NCBI GenBank assembly: GCA_036660175.1 | Contig: JAVXBD010000033.1 | Coordinates: 1-14,713, forward strand | Reading direction: 5' to 3' | From: Christensenella sp036660175 | GTDB lineage: Bacteria > Bacillota > Clostridia > Christensenellales > Christensenellaceae | DNA length: 14,713 nucleotides | Part shown: positions 8,556 to 14,713 of the stretch, one piece after another | Numbering within the stretch: position 1 is the stretch's first letter | How the letters are laid out: every line of letters begins with the position of its first letter | The notes under the pieces: model-generated | What the model was told of the DNA's origin: nothing | Seen by the model: the letters and a program-made list of their open reading frames with translations, nothing else | Database searches by the model: none | Position numbers and translations under genes: made by a program

Positions 8556-9818
8556 ATGACAAAAGCGATAGAATTTATCACAAAACATGAAATGGGATAC
8601 GAAACGATTGATGTGGCAAGAGAAACACCACGTCTGCTGCAAGAGATGCAGGAGGGGCTTGATGGAGCGGCCAGTTCGCTTTTGATGATTCCGTCTTATA
8701 TCGTGCTTAAAAATCATGTGCAAAGAGAAAAAAAAGTGTTGTGCGTGGACGCAGGCGGAACAAATCTGAGGCTTGCGGTATGCGAGTTTTCTCAAGATGG
8801 AGAATTTAAAACGGGTGAAATCGCTAAATATAAGATGCCTGGCAGCGAAAAAGAGCTGGAAGCACAGGAGTTTTTTGATGTGATGGCAGAGCTGATTGCG
8901 CCATATACGAAAATCACCAAGGATATTGTGATTTCTTTTGCCTATCGTGCAAGTATTACACCCGAAATTGACTGTAAAATTATCGAAATCACCAAGGAAG
9001 TCAAGGTGAAAGGTGCAGGCGGGAAACTGCTTGCATACGAAATCGGTAAATCGCTACATAAGAAAGGTATTGATCATTGTAAAATGATTGTGGTGAATGA
9101 TTCGGTGGCGACTGCACTTTCGGGCAAAGCAGAAAAACTGAATGATGGGTATGGTACGTTTACAGGGACGATTTTAGGTACGGGCAGCAACAGTTGTTAT
9201 ATTGAAAGTCTTACAAAAATTGGAAAATTAGCGGGTGTTTCTAAAGACGGCGTAATGGTCATCAATACCGAGGCGGGCAGCTATGATAAAATGCACCGCA
9301 GCGATATTGATAGGGCATATGATGCGACAACGCTGAATGCAAAAGTTGGTGTCTTTGAAAAAATGACAAGCGGTGGATATTTAGGCTCTCTGTGCGGCTT
9401 TACGCTTAAAAAAGCAAGTGAAGAAAATGTGTTTGAGGCGGCATTGAGCGAGGATATTTTAAAGATAAAAACGGTTGATGTGAGCGAGTTTTTGGAAGAC
9501 GGAAACGGTGCTTTAAAGGCATTTTTTGCAAGTGAAAAAGATAGAGAATCGGCAAGGGAGATTCTTGCCAATATAATAAAGCGTGCAGGAAATCTGCTTG
9601 CACTGCAAATGGCTGCAATTGCAAAAAAAGCTGTAAAATTGAACAACAAAGTGTGCATGACCGTTGAGGGAACTACTTATGAAAAAATGTTCGGACTAAA
9701 AAAACAGACACTGGAGCAGCTTTTGCCATATCTAAAATCGCAGGGTATAGAGGCTGATGTCATTACGGTGGAGTTGGCGGTTTTAAAAGGCTGTGCAATT
9801 GCTGGATTGTCAAGATAG
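8556..9818 (+). CDS. Hexokinase-family sugar kinase (eukaryotic type)
   Basis: Predicted ATP-dependent hexose kinase, 420 residues, about the size of a single hexokinase unit. The order of family motifs is complete: phosphate-1 loop DAGGTNLRLA (65-74); NDSVAT with the catalytic base position D182; phosphate-2 loop GTILGTGSNSCYIE (204-217, N212); INTEAGSY (E239); FEKMTSGGYLGSL (E268), like the EKMISGxYLGE of hexokinases; and TVEGTTYEKM (369-378) for the adenosine region. The sugar loop is unusual: the usual SFP is replaced by SFAYRA (127-132), although T146-K147 match the conserved Thr-Lys. The substrate may therefore be glucose or another sugar. This differs from the ROK glucokinases common in Firmicutes. 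GAGAGAG lies 8 bases upstream of the ATG, a weak ribosome site behind a strong promoter. Monocistronic or weakly read into hydE. Confidence 0.85.
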   Translation: MTKAIEFITKHEMGYETIDVARETPRLLQEMQEGLDGAASSLLMIPSYIVLKNHVQREKKVLCVDAGGTNLRLAVCEFSQDGEFKTGEIAKYKMPGSEKELEAQEFFDVMAELIAPYTKITKDIVISFAYRASITPEIDCKIIEITKEVKVKGAGGKLLAYEIGKSLHKKGIDHCKMIVVNDSVATALSGKAEKLNDGYGTFTGTILGTGSNSCYIESLTKIGKLAGVSKDGVMVINTEAGSYDKMHRSDIDRAYDATTLNAKVGVFEKMTSGGYLGSLCGFTLKKASEENVFEAALSEDILKIKTVDVSEFLEDGNGALKAFFASEKDRESAREILANIIKRAGNLLALQMAAIAKKAVKLNNKVCMTVEGTTYEKMFGLKKQTLEQLLPYLKSQGIEADVITVELAVLKGCAIAGLSR

Positions 9819-9836
9819 ATAAAATGATCAAAAAAC

Positions 9837-9865
9837 TTGATTAAATTCCCCAAAAGTGGTTTAAT
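9837..9865 (+). promoter_or_regulatory. Possible promoter of hydE
   Basis: TTGATT (9837-9842), 17 bases, then TTTAAT (9860-9865). The -10 box is only a moderate match. ATCAA and TTGAT flank five bases around 9828-9842, an inverted repeat overlapping the -35 box, which could be an operator, but the order is opposite to an Fnr box. A leader of about 120 bases would follow. Confidence 0.4.
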
Positions 9866-9882
9866 AATAGTATATTAAGACA

Positions 9883-9914
9883 TCTGACCGCAAGGAGAAA
9901 TCTGAGCGAAAGGA
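9883..9914 (+). repeat. Tandem 18-base repeat in the hydE leader
   Basis: TCTGACCGCAAGGA (9883-9896) and TCTGAGCGAAAGGA (9901-9914) match at 12 of 14 positions and are spaced exactly 18 bases apart. They fall between the possible hydE promoter and the hairpin at 9909-9949. I recognise no known riboswitch. They could be protein-binding sites or chance. Confidence 0.5.
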
Positions 9915-9949
9915 CTGCTATACAAGTATTTTTTGATGCTGTCCTTTTT
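9909..9949 (+). terminator. Hairpin before hydE: terminator or attenuator candidate
   Basis: AAAGGAC (9909-9915) pairs with GTCCTTT (9941-9947); a T-T mismatch and two more GC pairs extend the stem around an AT-rich loop. A T-run (9945-9949) begins within the stem and is short. It may end the hexokinase transcript 90 bases after its stop, or act as an attenuator in the hydE leader. Confidence 0.4.
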
Positions 9950-9994
9950 GATGAAAAAGAGGGCAGTATTTTTATTGAAAATGGGGGCATGCGA

Positions 9995-10972
9995 GTGGAC
10001 AAAAAAAGACAATTGAAGGTTCAGAGCTTTGAGGAGATTGTCAACGTTCTAAAGGACGAAAGCATTAATGAGATGCTTTTTAAAACAGCAAATGAGGTCA
10101 AAATAAAAGAGTTTGGCAATGTCGTGTTTGTGCGTGGAATTATTGAATTTTCCAATTATTGCAGGTGTAAGTGTGCCTATTGCGGTATCAATTGCAGCAT
10201 GAAAAATACGGTGCGCTATCGCATGACAAAGCAGGAACTGATTTTAGCGGGTGTTGCGGCGGCGCAGGTTTATCAGACGATTATTCTGCAAAGCGGTGAG
10301 GATTTATATTATTCGGCACAGATGCTAAGCGAAATCGTATCGGAAATTAAAAAACACGCTAAGTGTGCCGTAACGCTTTCGGTTGGAGAACGCACCTATG
10401 ACGAATATAAATGTATGAAAGATGCAGGTGCGGATAGATTTTTAATAAAACATGAAACAGCGGATGAGCTTTTATATCAAGAGTTTCATGAAGCACCCTT
10501 ATCAAAAAGGCTGCGCTGTCAGCAAGATTTAAAAGAATTGGGGTTTGAGCTTGGCGGCGGGTTTATGGTGGGGCTGCCCAAGCAAACAGACGAAATTCTA
10601 TCTCGAGATTTACTGACGCTAAAGCGCATGGATGTGGATATGGCAGGTATTGGGCCGTTTATTGCTCATCCTGATACGACGCTTCGGGGTTATCCTGATG
10701 GCGATGCAAAAAAAACACTGAAAGTGCTGGCGATTGCAAGGATTCTGCTACCAAAATGCAACTTGCCGTCTACTACGGCACTTAATGTCAAGGGGGGTAT
10801 GGATAATGCACTTCTGTGTGGTGCAAATGTTATCATGCAAAAGGCAACACCTTACGAATATAGAAAATTGTACGACATCTATCCAGGCAGAGATGCAAGG
10901 GATGTGCCGCTTGATGTACAATATATGGAATTAAAACAAAAACTTGAAAAAATCGGGTTAGTGGCGAAGTAA
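9995..10972 (+). CDS. hydE: [FeFe]-hydrogenase H-cluster maturase HydE, radical SAM
   Basis: Radical SAM enzyme that, by current models, processes the HydG-derived Fe(CO)2(CN)cysteine unit on the way to the 2Fe subcluster. The N-terminal half has the cluster motif C-x3-C-x2-C within NYCRCKCAYCG (C58, C62, C65, counted from the ATG at 9989), then the SAM-binding ILQSGED, TLSVGE, the ADRFLIKHETA segment, GFMVGLPKQT, GIGPFIAHPDT and CGANVIM, all HydE landmarks. The optional second cluster site near the C-terminus, with extra cysteines in Thermotoga HydE, is absent. I prefer the GTG at 9995: GGGGG (9983-9987) lies 7 bases before it but only 1 base before the ATG at 9989. The frame stays open upstream to 9845 without a standard start. 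hydG follows after 18 bases. Confidence 0.93.
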   Translation: MDKKRQLKVQSFEEIVNVLKDESINEMLFKTANEVKIKEFGNVVFVRGIIEFSNYCRCKCAYCGINCSMKNTVRYRMTKQELILAGVAAAQVYQTIILQSGEDLYYSAQMLSEIVSEIKKHAKCAVTLSVGERTYDEYKCMKDAGADRFLIKHETADELLYQEFHEAPLSKRLRCQQDLKELGFELGGGFMVGLPKQTDEILSRDLLTLKRMDVDMAGIGPFIAHPDTTLRGYPDGDAKKTLKVLAIARILLPKCNLPSTTALNVKGGMDNALLCGANVIMQKATPYEYRKLYDIYPGRDARDVPLDVQYMELKQKLEKIGLVAK

Positions 10973-10990
10973 GAATTGAGGGGTAAAAGA

Positions 10991-12397
10991 ATGAAATACG
11001 ATGCAAAATCAACTATGGCAAAAGAGTTTGTCAACGATGAAAAAATTGTTCATACATTGGAAGAAGCAAAACAAAAAGCAAAAGACAGAGATTATATAAA
11101 AAGTATTATCAAAAAAGCTGGCGAATATAAAGGACTGACGTTTGAAGAAGCTTCGTGCTTAAGCTATGTTGAGGACAAAGAGCTGTTACAGCAAATATTT
11201 GAACAGGCGACAGAGATTAAAAAACATATTTATGGCAATAGAATTGTGATGTTTGCCCCACTATATTTATCTGATTATTGCGTAAATGAATGCAAATATT
11301 GCGGCTATCATCACTCATCGTGTATGAAGCGGAAGCAATTGACACAAGAAGAATTGGTTCGGGAAATCAAAGCATTAGAAAAAATGGGACATAAGCGTTT
11401 GGCACTTGAAACTGGCGAAGATCCGCTTAACTGCCCGCTTGATTATGTAATTGAATGTATTAAGACGATTTATTCGGTGAAGCTGGATAACGGCGCAATT
11501 CGCAGAGTCAATGTAAACGTTGCGGCAACTACGGTGCAGGATTATAAAAGACTAAAGGACGCAGGAATTGGCACATATATTCTTTTTCAAGAAACGTATC
11601 ATCTGCCATCGTATGAGTTTTATCACGAAAAAGGGCCAAAGAGGAATTATGAATATCATACGACAGCACACGATCGGGCAATGCAGGCAGGGATTGACGA
11701 TGTGGGTTTAGGGGTGCTGTACGGTCTTTATGACTGGCATTATGATTTGGTGGGCCAGCTTATGCACGCACAGCATCTGGAAGCGACTTTTGGGGTTGGA
11801 CCGCATACGATTTCAGTTCCACGTATCAGAAAAATAGATGGTGAGGTAAACGAGCAGTATGAGCATGCTGTGTGTGATGACGATTTCAAAAAAATCGTTG
11901 CAATACTGCGGCTTGCTGTTCCGTATACAGGGCTTATCTTAAGCACACGTGAAGGCGGAAAATTCCGTGATGAAGTGATTCGTTTGGGCGTTTCACAGAT
12001 TAGCGCAGGTTCTTGTACGGGTGTAGGCGGATACAGCGGAGGAGATCAACGTCCACAATTTGAGGTGGAAGATCACAGAACACCAATAGAAATTACAAAA
12101 GAGCTAATTAGAGATGGCTATATTCCGAGCTTTTGTACGGCGTGCTATCGTCAGGGAAGAACGGGAGATCGCTTTATGCGGCTTTCAAAGACAGGACAAA
12201 TTGGAAATATTTGTCAGCCAAATGCACTGATTACATTAAAAGAATATTCGGAGGATTATGGTGATGCCGAGTTTAAGGAACTGGCAAACAACTTGATTGA
12301 TGTGCAGGTAAAAACCATTCCGAATGAAACTGTACGCACAAAAACAATGGAGTATCTTAAAAAGATTGCCTCTGGCGAGCGGGATTTCCGCTTTTAA
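10991..12397 (+). CDS. hydG: [FeFe]-hydrogenase H-cluster maturase HydG, tyrosine lyase
   Basis: Radical SAM enzyme that splits L-tyrosine into p-cresol and dehydroglycine, giving the CO and CN- ligands of the H-cluster. The product is 468 residues, the usual size. The SAM cluster motif is C97-x3-C101-x2-C104 (SDYCVNECKYCGYHH). The TIM-barrel core includes LALETGEDP, VNVNVAATTV, ETYHLPSYEFYH, GVGPHTISVPR and the SAGSCTGVGGYSGG stretch. The C-terminal HydG-specific cluster motif is complete: C382-x2-C385-x22-C408 (FCTACYRQGRTGDRFM), which holds the dangler-iron cluster. The ATG at 10991 has GAGGGG 7 bases before it. A TTG at 10976 overlaps that ribosome site and is less likely. It sits 18 bases after hydE and was probably co-transcribed. 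Confidence 0.97.
   Translation: MKYDAKSTMAKEFVNDEKIVHTLEEAKQKAKDRDYIKSIIKKAGEYKGLTFEEASCLSYVEDKELLQQIFEQATEIKKHIYGNRIVMFAPLYLSDYCVNECKYCGYHHSSCMKRKQLTQEELVREIKALEKMGHKRLALETGEDPLNCPLDYVIECIKTIYSVKLDNGAIRRVNVNVAATTVQDYKRLKDAGIGTYILFQETYHLPSYEFYHEKGPKRNYEYHTTAHDRAMQAGIDDVGLGVLYGLYDWHYDLVGQLMHAQHLEATFGVGPHTISVPRIRKIDGEVNEQYEHAVCDDDFKKIVAILRLAVPYTGLILSTREGGKFRDEVIRLGVSQISAGSCTGVGGYSGGDQRPQFEVEDHRTPIEITKELIRDGYIPSFCTACYRQGRTGDRFMRLSKTGQIGNICQPNALITLKEYSEDYGDAEFKELANNLIDVQVKTIPNETVRTKTMEYLKKIASGERDFRF
12378..12395 (+). terminator. Small hairpin at the end of hydG
   Basis: AGCGG (12378-12382) and CCGCT (12388-12392) form a 5-bp stem with a GATTT loop, followed by three T residues before the hydG stop. 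Too short for a confident terminator, but its position before the 229-base gap to hydF is suggestive of partial termination or RNA processing. Confidence 0.25.
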
Positions 12398-12480
12398 GCA
12401 CATGGGGCGATAGACTTTGGATTTTTTTGAGTGTGCATATAAAGCAAAATCATGAAAAGCAGAGTTTGAGGGCTGTACGA

Positions 12481-12630
12481 ATGCAGAAACTTGCAGGCTT
12501 CTGTGCTACTGTTGTTGCTGAGTTGTTTTGTACGGTTATTAGGTATTATCGGGGTAGGTATCAGGTTATGCCGCAAACGAAGCACGTCAATATTAAAATA
12601 AAACGATCATCAAAAAGGAGAAACGAATGA
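12481..12630 (+). CDS. Candidate 49-residue small protein upstream of hydF
   Basis: Unrecognised short ORF, low confidence. GAGGG (12468-12472) lies 8 bases before the ATG, and the stop overlaps the hydF start as ATGA, the usual form of translational coupling. Residues about 4-22 are largely hydrophobic (LAGFCATVVAELFCTVI) but contain one Glu. The rest is basic, ending KRSSKRRNE; part of that basic tail simply encodes the hydF ribosome site AAGGAG. Two cysteines (C8, C17) lie in the hydrophobic part. It uses several AGG and CGG codons. It may be a real small membrane-associated peptide, a leader that couples ribosomes into hydF, or noncoding sequence. Confidence 0.3.
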   Translation: MQKLAGFCATVVAELFCTVIRYYRGRYQVMPQTKHVNIKIKRSSKRRNE

Positions 12631-13811
12631 TTTCAGAACTTAACGAAACGCCACGTGCAAACCGCTTGCATATTGCTTTTTTTGGAAAGACGAATGCAGG
12701 AAAATCGACCGTTATCAATGCGATATGCGGACAGGAGATTGCGCTTGTTTCTGAGGTTGCAGGAACAACCACCGATCCCGTTTATAAGGCGATGGAGCTT
12801 TTGCCGATTGGACCAGTCGTGTTTATTGATACAGCTGGTCTTGACGATAAAACGTCGCTTGCAAACGCACGTATCAAAAAAACAAATGAAGTCATACAAA
12901 AAACGGATATTGCGGTTTTTATCATCAATGCGGCGGATACGGATTTGAGTATAGAACGGGCATATATGAAACAATTTGATGAAATGCACACACCTGTGAT
13001 TGTAGCATATCATGTTTTTGGCGATGGAAAAACAGTGGCAAGCATTGCGCCAATTGATGAAAAAACGGTCGTCATCAATGCAAAAAAAGCAGAAGGAATA
13101 GAGGAACTAAAAAAGAAAATAATAGCGTGTGTGACGGACTATGAAAATCCGTCTTTGACTGCCAATTTGGTATCGTGCGGTGATACTGTGTTGCTGGTTA
13201 TGCCGCAGGATATTCAAGCGCCAAAAGGCAGATTGATTTTGCCGCAAGTGCAGGTGATGAGAGATTTACTTGATAACGGTTGCAAAGTAATATCTATAAA
13301 AACACAGGATTTGGTACCGATGCTTGATGAATTAAAACACAAACCAAAGCTTGTGATTACGGATTCGCAGGTGTTTGCGTATGTGAATGAGCATCTGGAA
13401 AAAAGTATTCCGCTCACTTCTTTTTCAATGCTGATGGCGAAAAATAAAGGAGATATAAATGAGTTTGTGCGAGGGGCAAGAGCCATTGCGGATTTAAAGG
13501 CTGGTGATCATGTATTGATTGCAGAATCCTGTACACATCATGCCCAAAAAGGTGATATTGCACGAGAAAAACTGCCGAGATGGATAGAGGATTATGTCGG
13601 CGGAAAAATCAATTTTACAAATACAGCGGGGCATGGATTTCCAGATAATATTAGTAAATACAAGCTGATTATCCACTGCGGAGGCTGTATGATAAATAGA
13701 AAGAATATGCTTTCAAAGATACAGATTGCTAAGGAAAATCATGTGCCTATTACGAACTTTGGTGTGGCGATTGCATTTTTAAATAGTATGCTTGAAAGAG
13801 TTGCATGGTAA
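12627..13811 (+). CDS. hydF: [FeFe]-hydrogenase H-cluster maturation GTPase HydF
   Basis: Scaffold that receives the products of HydE and HydG and delivers the 2Fe subcluster to apo-hydrogenase. Of 394 residues, 1 to about 170 are an Era/TrmE-like GTPase domain: P-loop GKTNAGKS (20-27), GTTTDP (46-51) and G3 DTAG (68-71). The NKxD guanine-specificity motif expected near 128-133 is not visible; the place reads VAYHVFGDGK. The middle part (about 180-285) is the dimerisation domain with APKGRLILPQV and KLVITDSQ. The C-terminal cluster domain carries C302-x-H304 (SCTHH) and H350-C351-x2-C354 (HCGGC), the [4Fe-4S] ligands. AAGGAG lies 6 bases before the ATG. Unlike the tight hydE-hydG pair, it is 229 bases from hydG, so its expression may be partly separate. 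Confidence 0.96.
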   Translation: MISELNETPRANRLHIAFFGKTNAGKSTVINAICGQEIALVSEVAGTTTDPVYKAMELLPIGPVVFIDTAGLDDKTSLANARIKKTNEVIQKTDIAVFIINAADTDLSIERAYMKQFDEMHTPVIVAYHVFGDGKTVASIAPIDEKTVVINAKKAEGIEELKKKIIACVTDYENPSLTANLVSCGDTVLLVMPQDIQAPKGRLILPQVQVMRDLLDNGCKVISIKTQDLVPMLDELKHKPKLVITDSQVFAYVNEHLEKSIPLTSFSMLMAKNKGDINEFVRGARAIADLKAGDHVLIAESCTHHAQKGDIAREKLPRWIEDYVGGKINFTNTAGHGFPDNISKYKLIIHCGGCMINRKNMLSKIQIAKENHVPITNFGVAIAFLNSMLERVAW

Positions 13812-13817
13812 AAAAAT

Positions 13818-13846
13818 TTGAATTATCTTGTCGGGTGCGTTATAAT
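13818..13846 (+). promoter_or_regulatory. Strong sigma-A promoter of the cyclophilin gene
   Basis: TTGAAT (13818-13823), exactly 17 bases, then a perfect TATAAT (13841-13846), just after the hydF stop. The start near 13853 gives a leader of about 75 bases. The promoter means the cyclophilin can be made independently of hydrogenase maturation. Confidence 0.8.
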
Positions 13847-13928
13847 AAGACGACATAAGAAATAACATTTCGTTTTGCAGTTGAATCATACATCGATGTC
13901 ATATTGTGAATATCGGGAGGATACAAAT

Positions 13929-14402
13929 ATGGTAGCTATTAAAATAAAAGGCAGCGGCATTATTAAAATTAAACTTGATGAAGTGGCTGCTCCCAAAACA
14001 GTTGAGAATTTTAAAAAACTGGTGAGTGAAGGCTTTTATGACGGCTTGATTTTTCATAGGGTCATCAAAGGATTTATGATTCAAGGCGGATGTCCAAAAG
14101 GCTTGGGGACAGGCGGACCTGGCTATACAATTGAAGGGGAATTTTCTTCCAATGGTCATGAAAATCCAATTACGCATAAGCGTGGTGTGATTTCAATGGC
14201 TCGCAGTATGAATCCTGATTCTGCAGGCTCACAGTTTTTTATTATGCATGCAGACGCTCCGCATCTTGACGGACAATATGCTGGTTTTGGAAAAGTTGTT
14301 GAGGGCATGGATATTGTAGACGAAATTGCAACGATGAAAACAGATTTTTCAGATAAGCCAATTGTGGATATTATCATGGAAAAAGTATATTTAGAAGATT
14401 GA
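13929..14402 (+). CDS. Cyclophilin-type peptidyl-prolyl cis-trans isomerase
   Basis: Enzyme that speeds cis-trans isomerisation of peptide bonds before proline. It is a single compact cyclophilin domain of 157 residues without a signal peptide, hence cytoplasmic. The motifs are clear: TVENFKKLVSEGFYDG (24-39), the catalytic FHRVIKGFMIQGG (42-54, Arg44, Phe49, Gln52), SMAR and SAGSQFFI (98-105), and LDGQYAGFGKVVEGMD (113-128). The GDP and FHR features fit the short bacterial PpiB group; the usual cyclosporin-binding Trp position reads Tyr117. I chose the ATG at 13929 because GGGAGG lies 8 bases upstream; an earlier start at 13875 has no ribosome site. It has its own promoter and terminator, so it is probably a single-gene unit. 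Confidence 0.95.
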   Translation: MVAIKIKGSGIIKIKLDEVAAPKTVENFKKLVSEGFYDGLIFHRVIKGFMIQGGCPKGLGTGGPGYTIEGEFSSNGHENPITHKRGVISMARSMNPDSAGSQFFIMHADAPHLDGQYAGFGKVVEGMDIVDEIATMKTDFSDKPIVDIIMEKVYLED

Positions 14403-14441
14403 AAATGTTAAATTTTTTTAGGTAAGCAAAGTAAAAAAAAT

Positions 14442-14485
14442 AAAAAGGCAGCAGGGTTTGTAAAGAACTTTGCTGCCTTTATTAT
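14442..14485 (+). terminator. Rho-independent terminator after the cyclophilin gene
   Basis: AAAGGCAGCA (14444-14453) pairs perfectly with TGCTGCCTTT (14471-14480), a 10-bp stem extended by GGG/CTT with wobbles, and A- and T-rich flanks. It lies about 40 bases after the stop. The A-run before it allows it to work on the other strand as well. Confidence 0.88.
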
Positions 14486-14713
14486 GTAAAAAATACGAAT
14501 TCTAAAACTTGTAAGCTTTGATAATTATGGTCTTTGCAACGCAGAACTATGCAACTGAAATAAAGAAAAACGAGCAAAATGGGCGATGAGCGAAAGCAGT
14601 TTGCGGGCAGATGTAATAAAGAAAAATGGACGAGAAAAGTTTTGCATAGTAAAAGAGTATTGTGGATATTTAGTGACGCAAGCTTTTGATTCGTATGTGG
14701 CACTTCTTTTTTG
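14486..14713. other. Non-coding right end with nested repeats
   Basis: No gene is supported. A 9-bp inverted repeat, ACTATGCAA (14546-14554) and TTGCATAGT (14642-14650), encloses two exact copies of AATAAAGAAAAA (14559-14570 and 14615-14626). The + strand is purine-rich, like the left end of the window. A 73-codon frame on the minus strand (14482-14703) begins at GTG with no good ribosome site and looks like noise. Confidence 0.45.

Noticed and set aside
9828..9842. Fnr-like inverted repeat ATCAA-N5-TTGAT
   Set aside because: An Fnr/Crp-type site has TTGAT first and ATCAA second; the order here is reversed and the spacer is five bases, so no regulator is claimed.
9951..10016. 21-codon leader ORF overlapping the hydE start in another frame
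   Set aside because: There is no ribosome site before its ATG; the preceding bases are the T-rich arm of the hairpin.
12394..12585. 63-codon minus-strand frame in the hydG-hydF gap
   Set aside because: No ribosome site, low-complexity composition, and no link to a minus-strand transcript.
14482..14703. 73-codon minus-strand frame at the right end
   Set aside because: GTG start without a ribosome site, composition typical of the complement of purine-rich noncoding DNA, and it abuts the cyclophilin terminator.

Overview
The window looks like a chromosomal segment of an anaerobic, low-GC Gram-positive bacterium, most likely a member of the Clostridia. The grounds are AT-rich DNA, strong AGGAGG-type ribosome binding sites, sigma-A promoters with 17-base spacers, a complete [FeFe]-hydrogenase maturase set, and an SbcCD pair. 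There is no rRNA, tRNA, CRISPR array, transposase or phage gene. The genus cannot be named from the sequence alone.

Layout. (1) 1-300 holds no gene and is purine-rich on the + strand. (2) 301-4755 is a minus-strand operon: a TetR-family regulator, a 12-helix RND/MMPL transporter, and a secreted protein built of X-X-X-Leu-X-X-Gly repeats. It ends in a strong hairpin terminator. Its promoter carries a double palindrome right at the -10/start region, which points to autorepression. (3) Divergent from it, 4860-8471 carries sbcD and sbcC, overlapping by ATGA, which form the Mre11/Rad50-like nuclease-ATPase. (4) 8488-9818 is a hexokinase-superfamily sugar kinase of the eukaryotic type with its own near-consensus promoter. 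(5) 9837-13811 carries hydE, hydG and hydF, which make the 2Fe subcluster of the [FeFe]-hydrogenase H-cluster. No hydrogenase structural gene is present. A 229-base gap between hydG and hydF holds a candidate 49-codon ORF that overlaps hydF by ATGA. (6) 13818-14484 is a single-domain cyclophilin with its own promoter and terminator. (7) 14485-14713 has no convincing gene.

How the genes work together. The TetR, RND and repeat-protein genes are probably one export or cell-envelope unit induced by a small molecule. SbcD and SbcC form one DNA-end and hairpin-processing complex. HydE and HydG make the components that HydF assembles and hands to apo-hydrogenase encoded elsewhere. The kinase and cyclophilin have their own promoters and no evident functional link to their neighbours.

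I do not see a clear new multi-gene system. The points most worth a second look are the missing NKxD motif in HydF, the altered sugar-binding loop of the hexokinase, the RND transporter paired with a secreted repeat rod under a TetR double operator, the unusual hydE leader, and the small ORF coupled to hydF.
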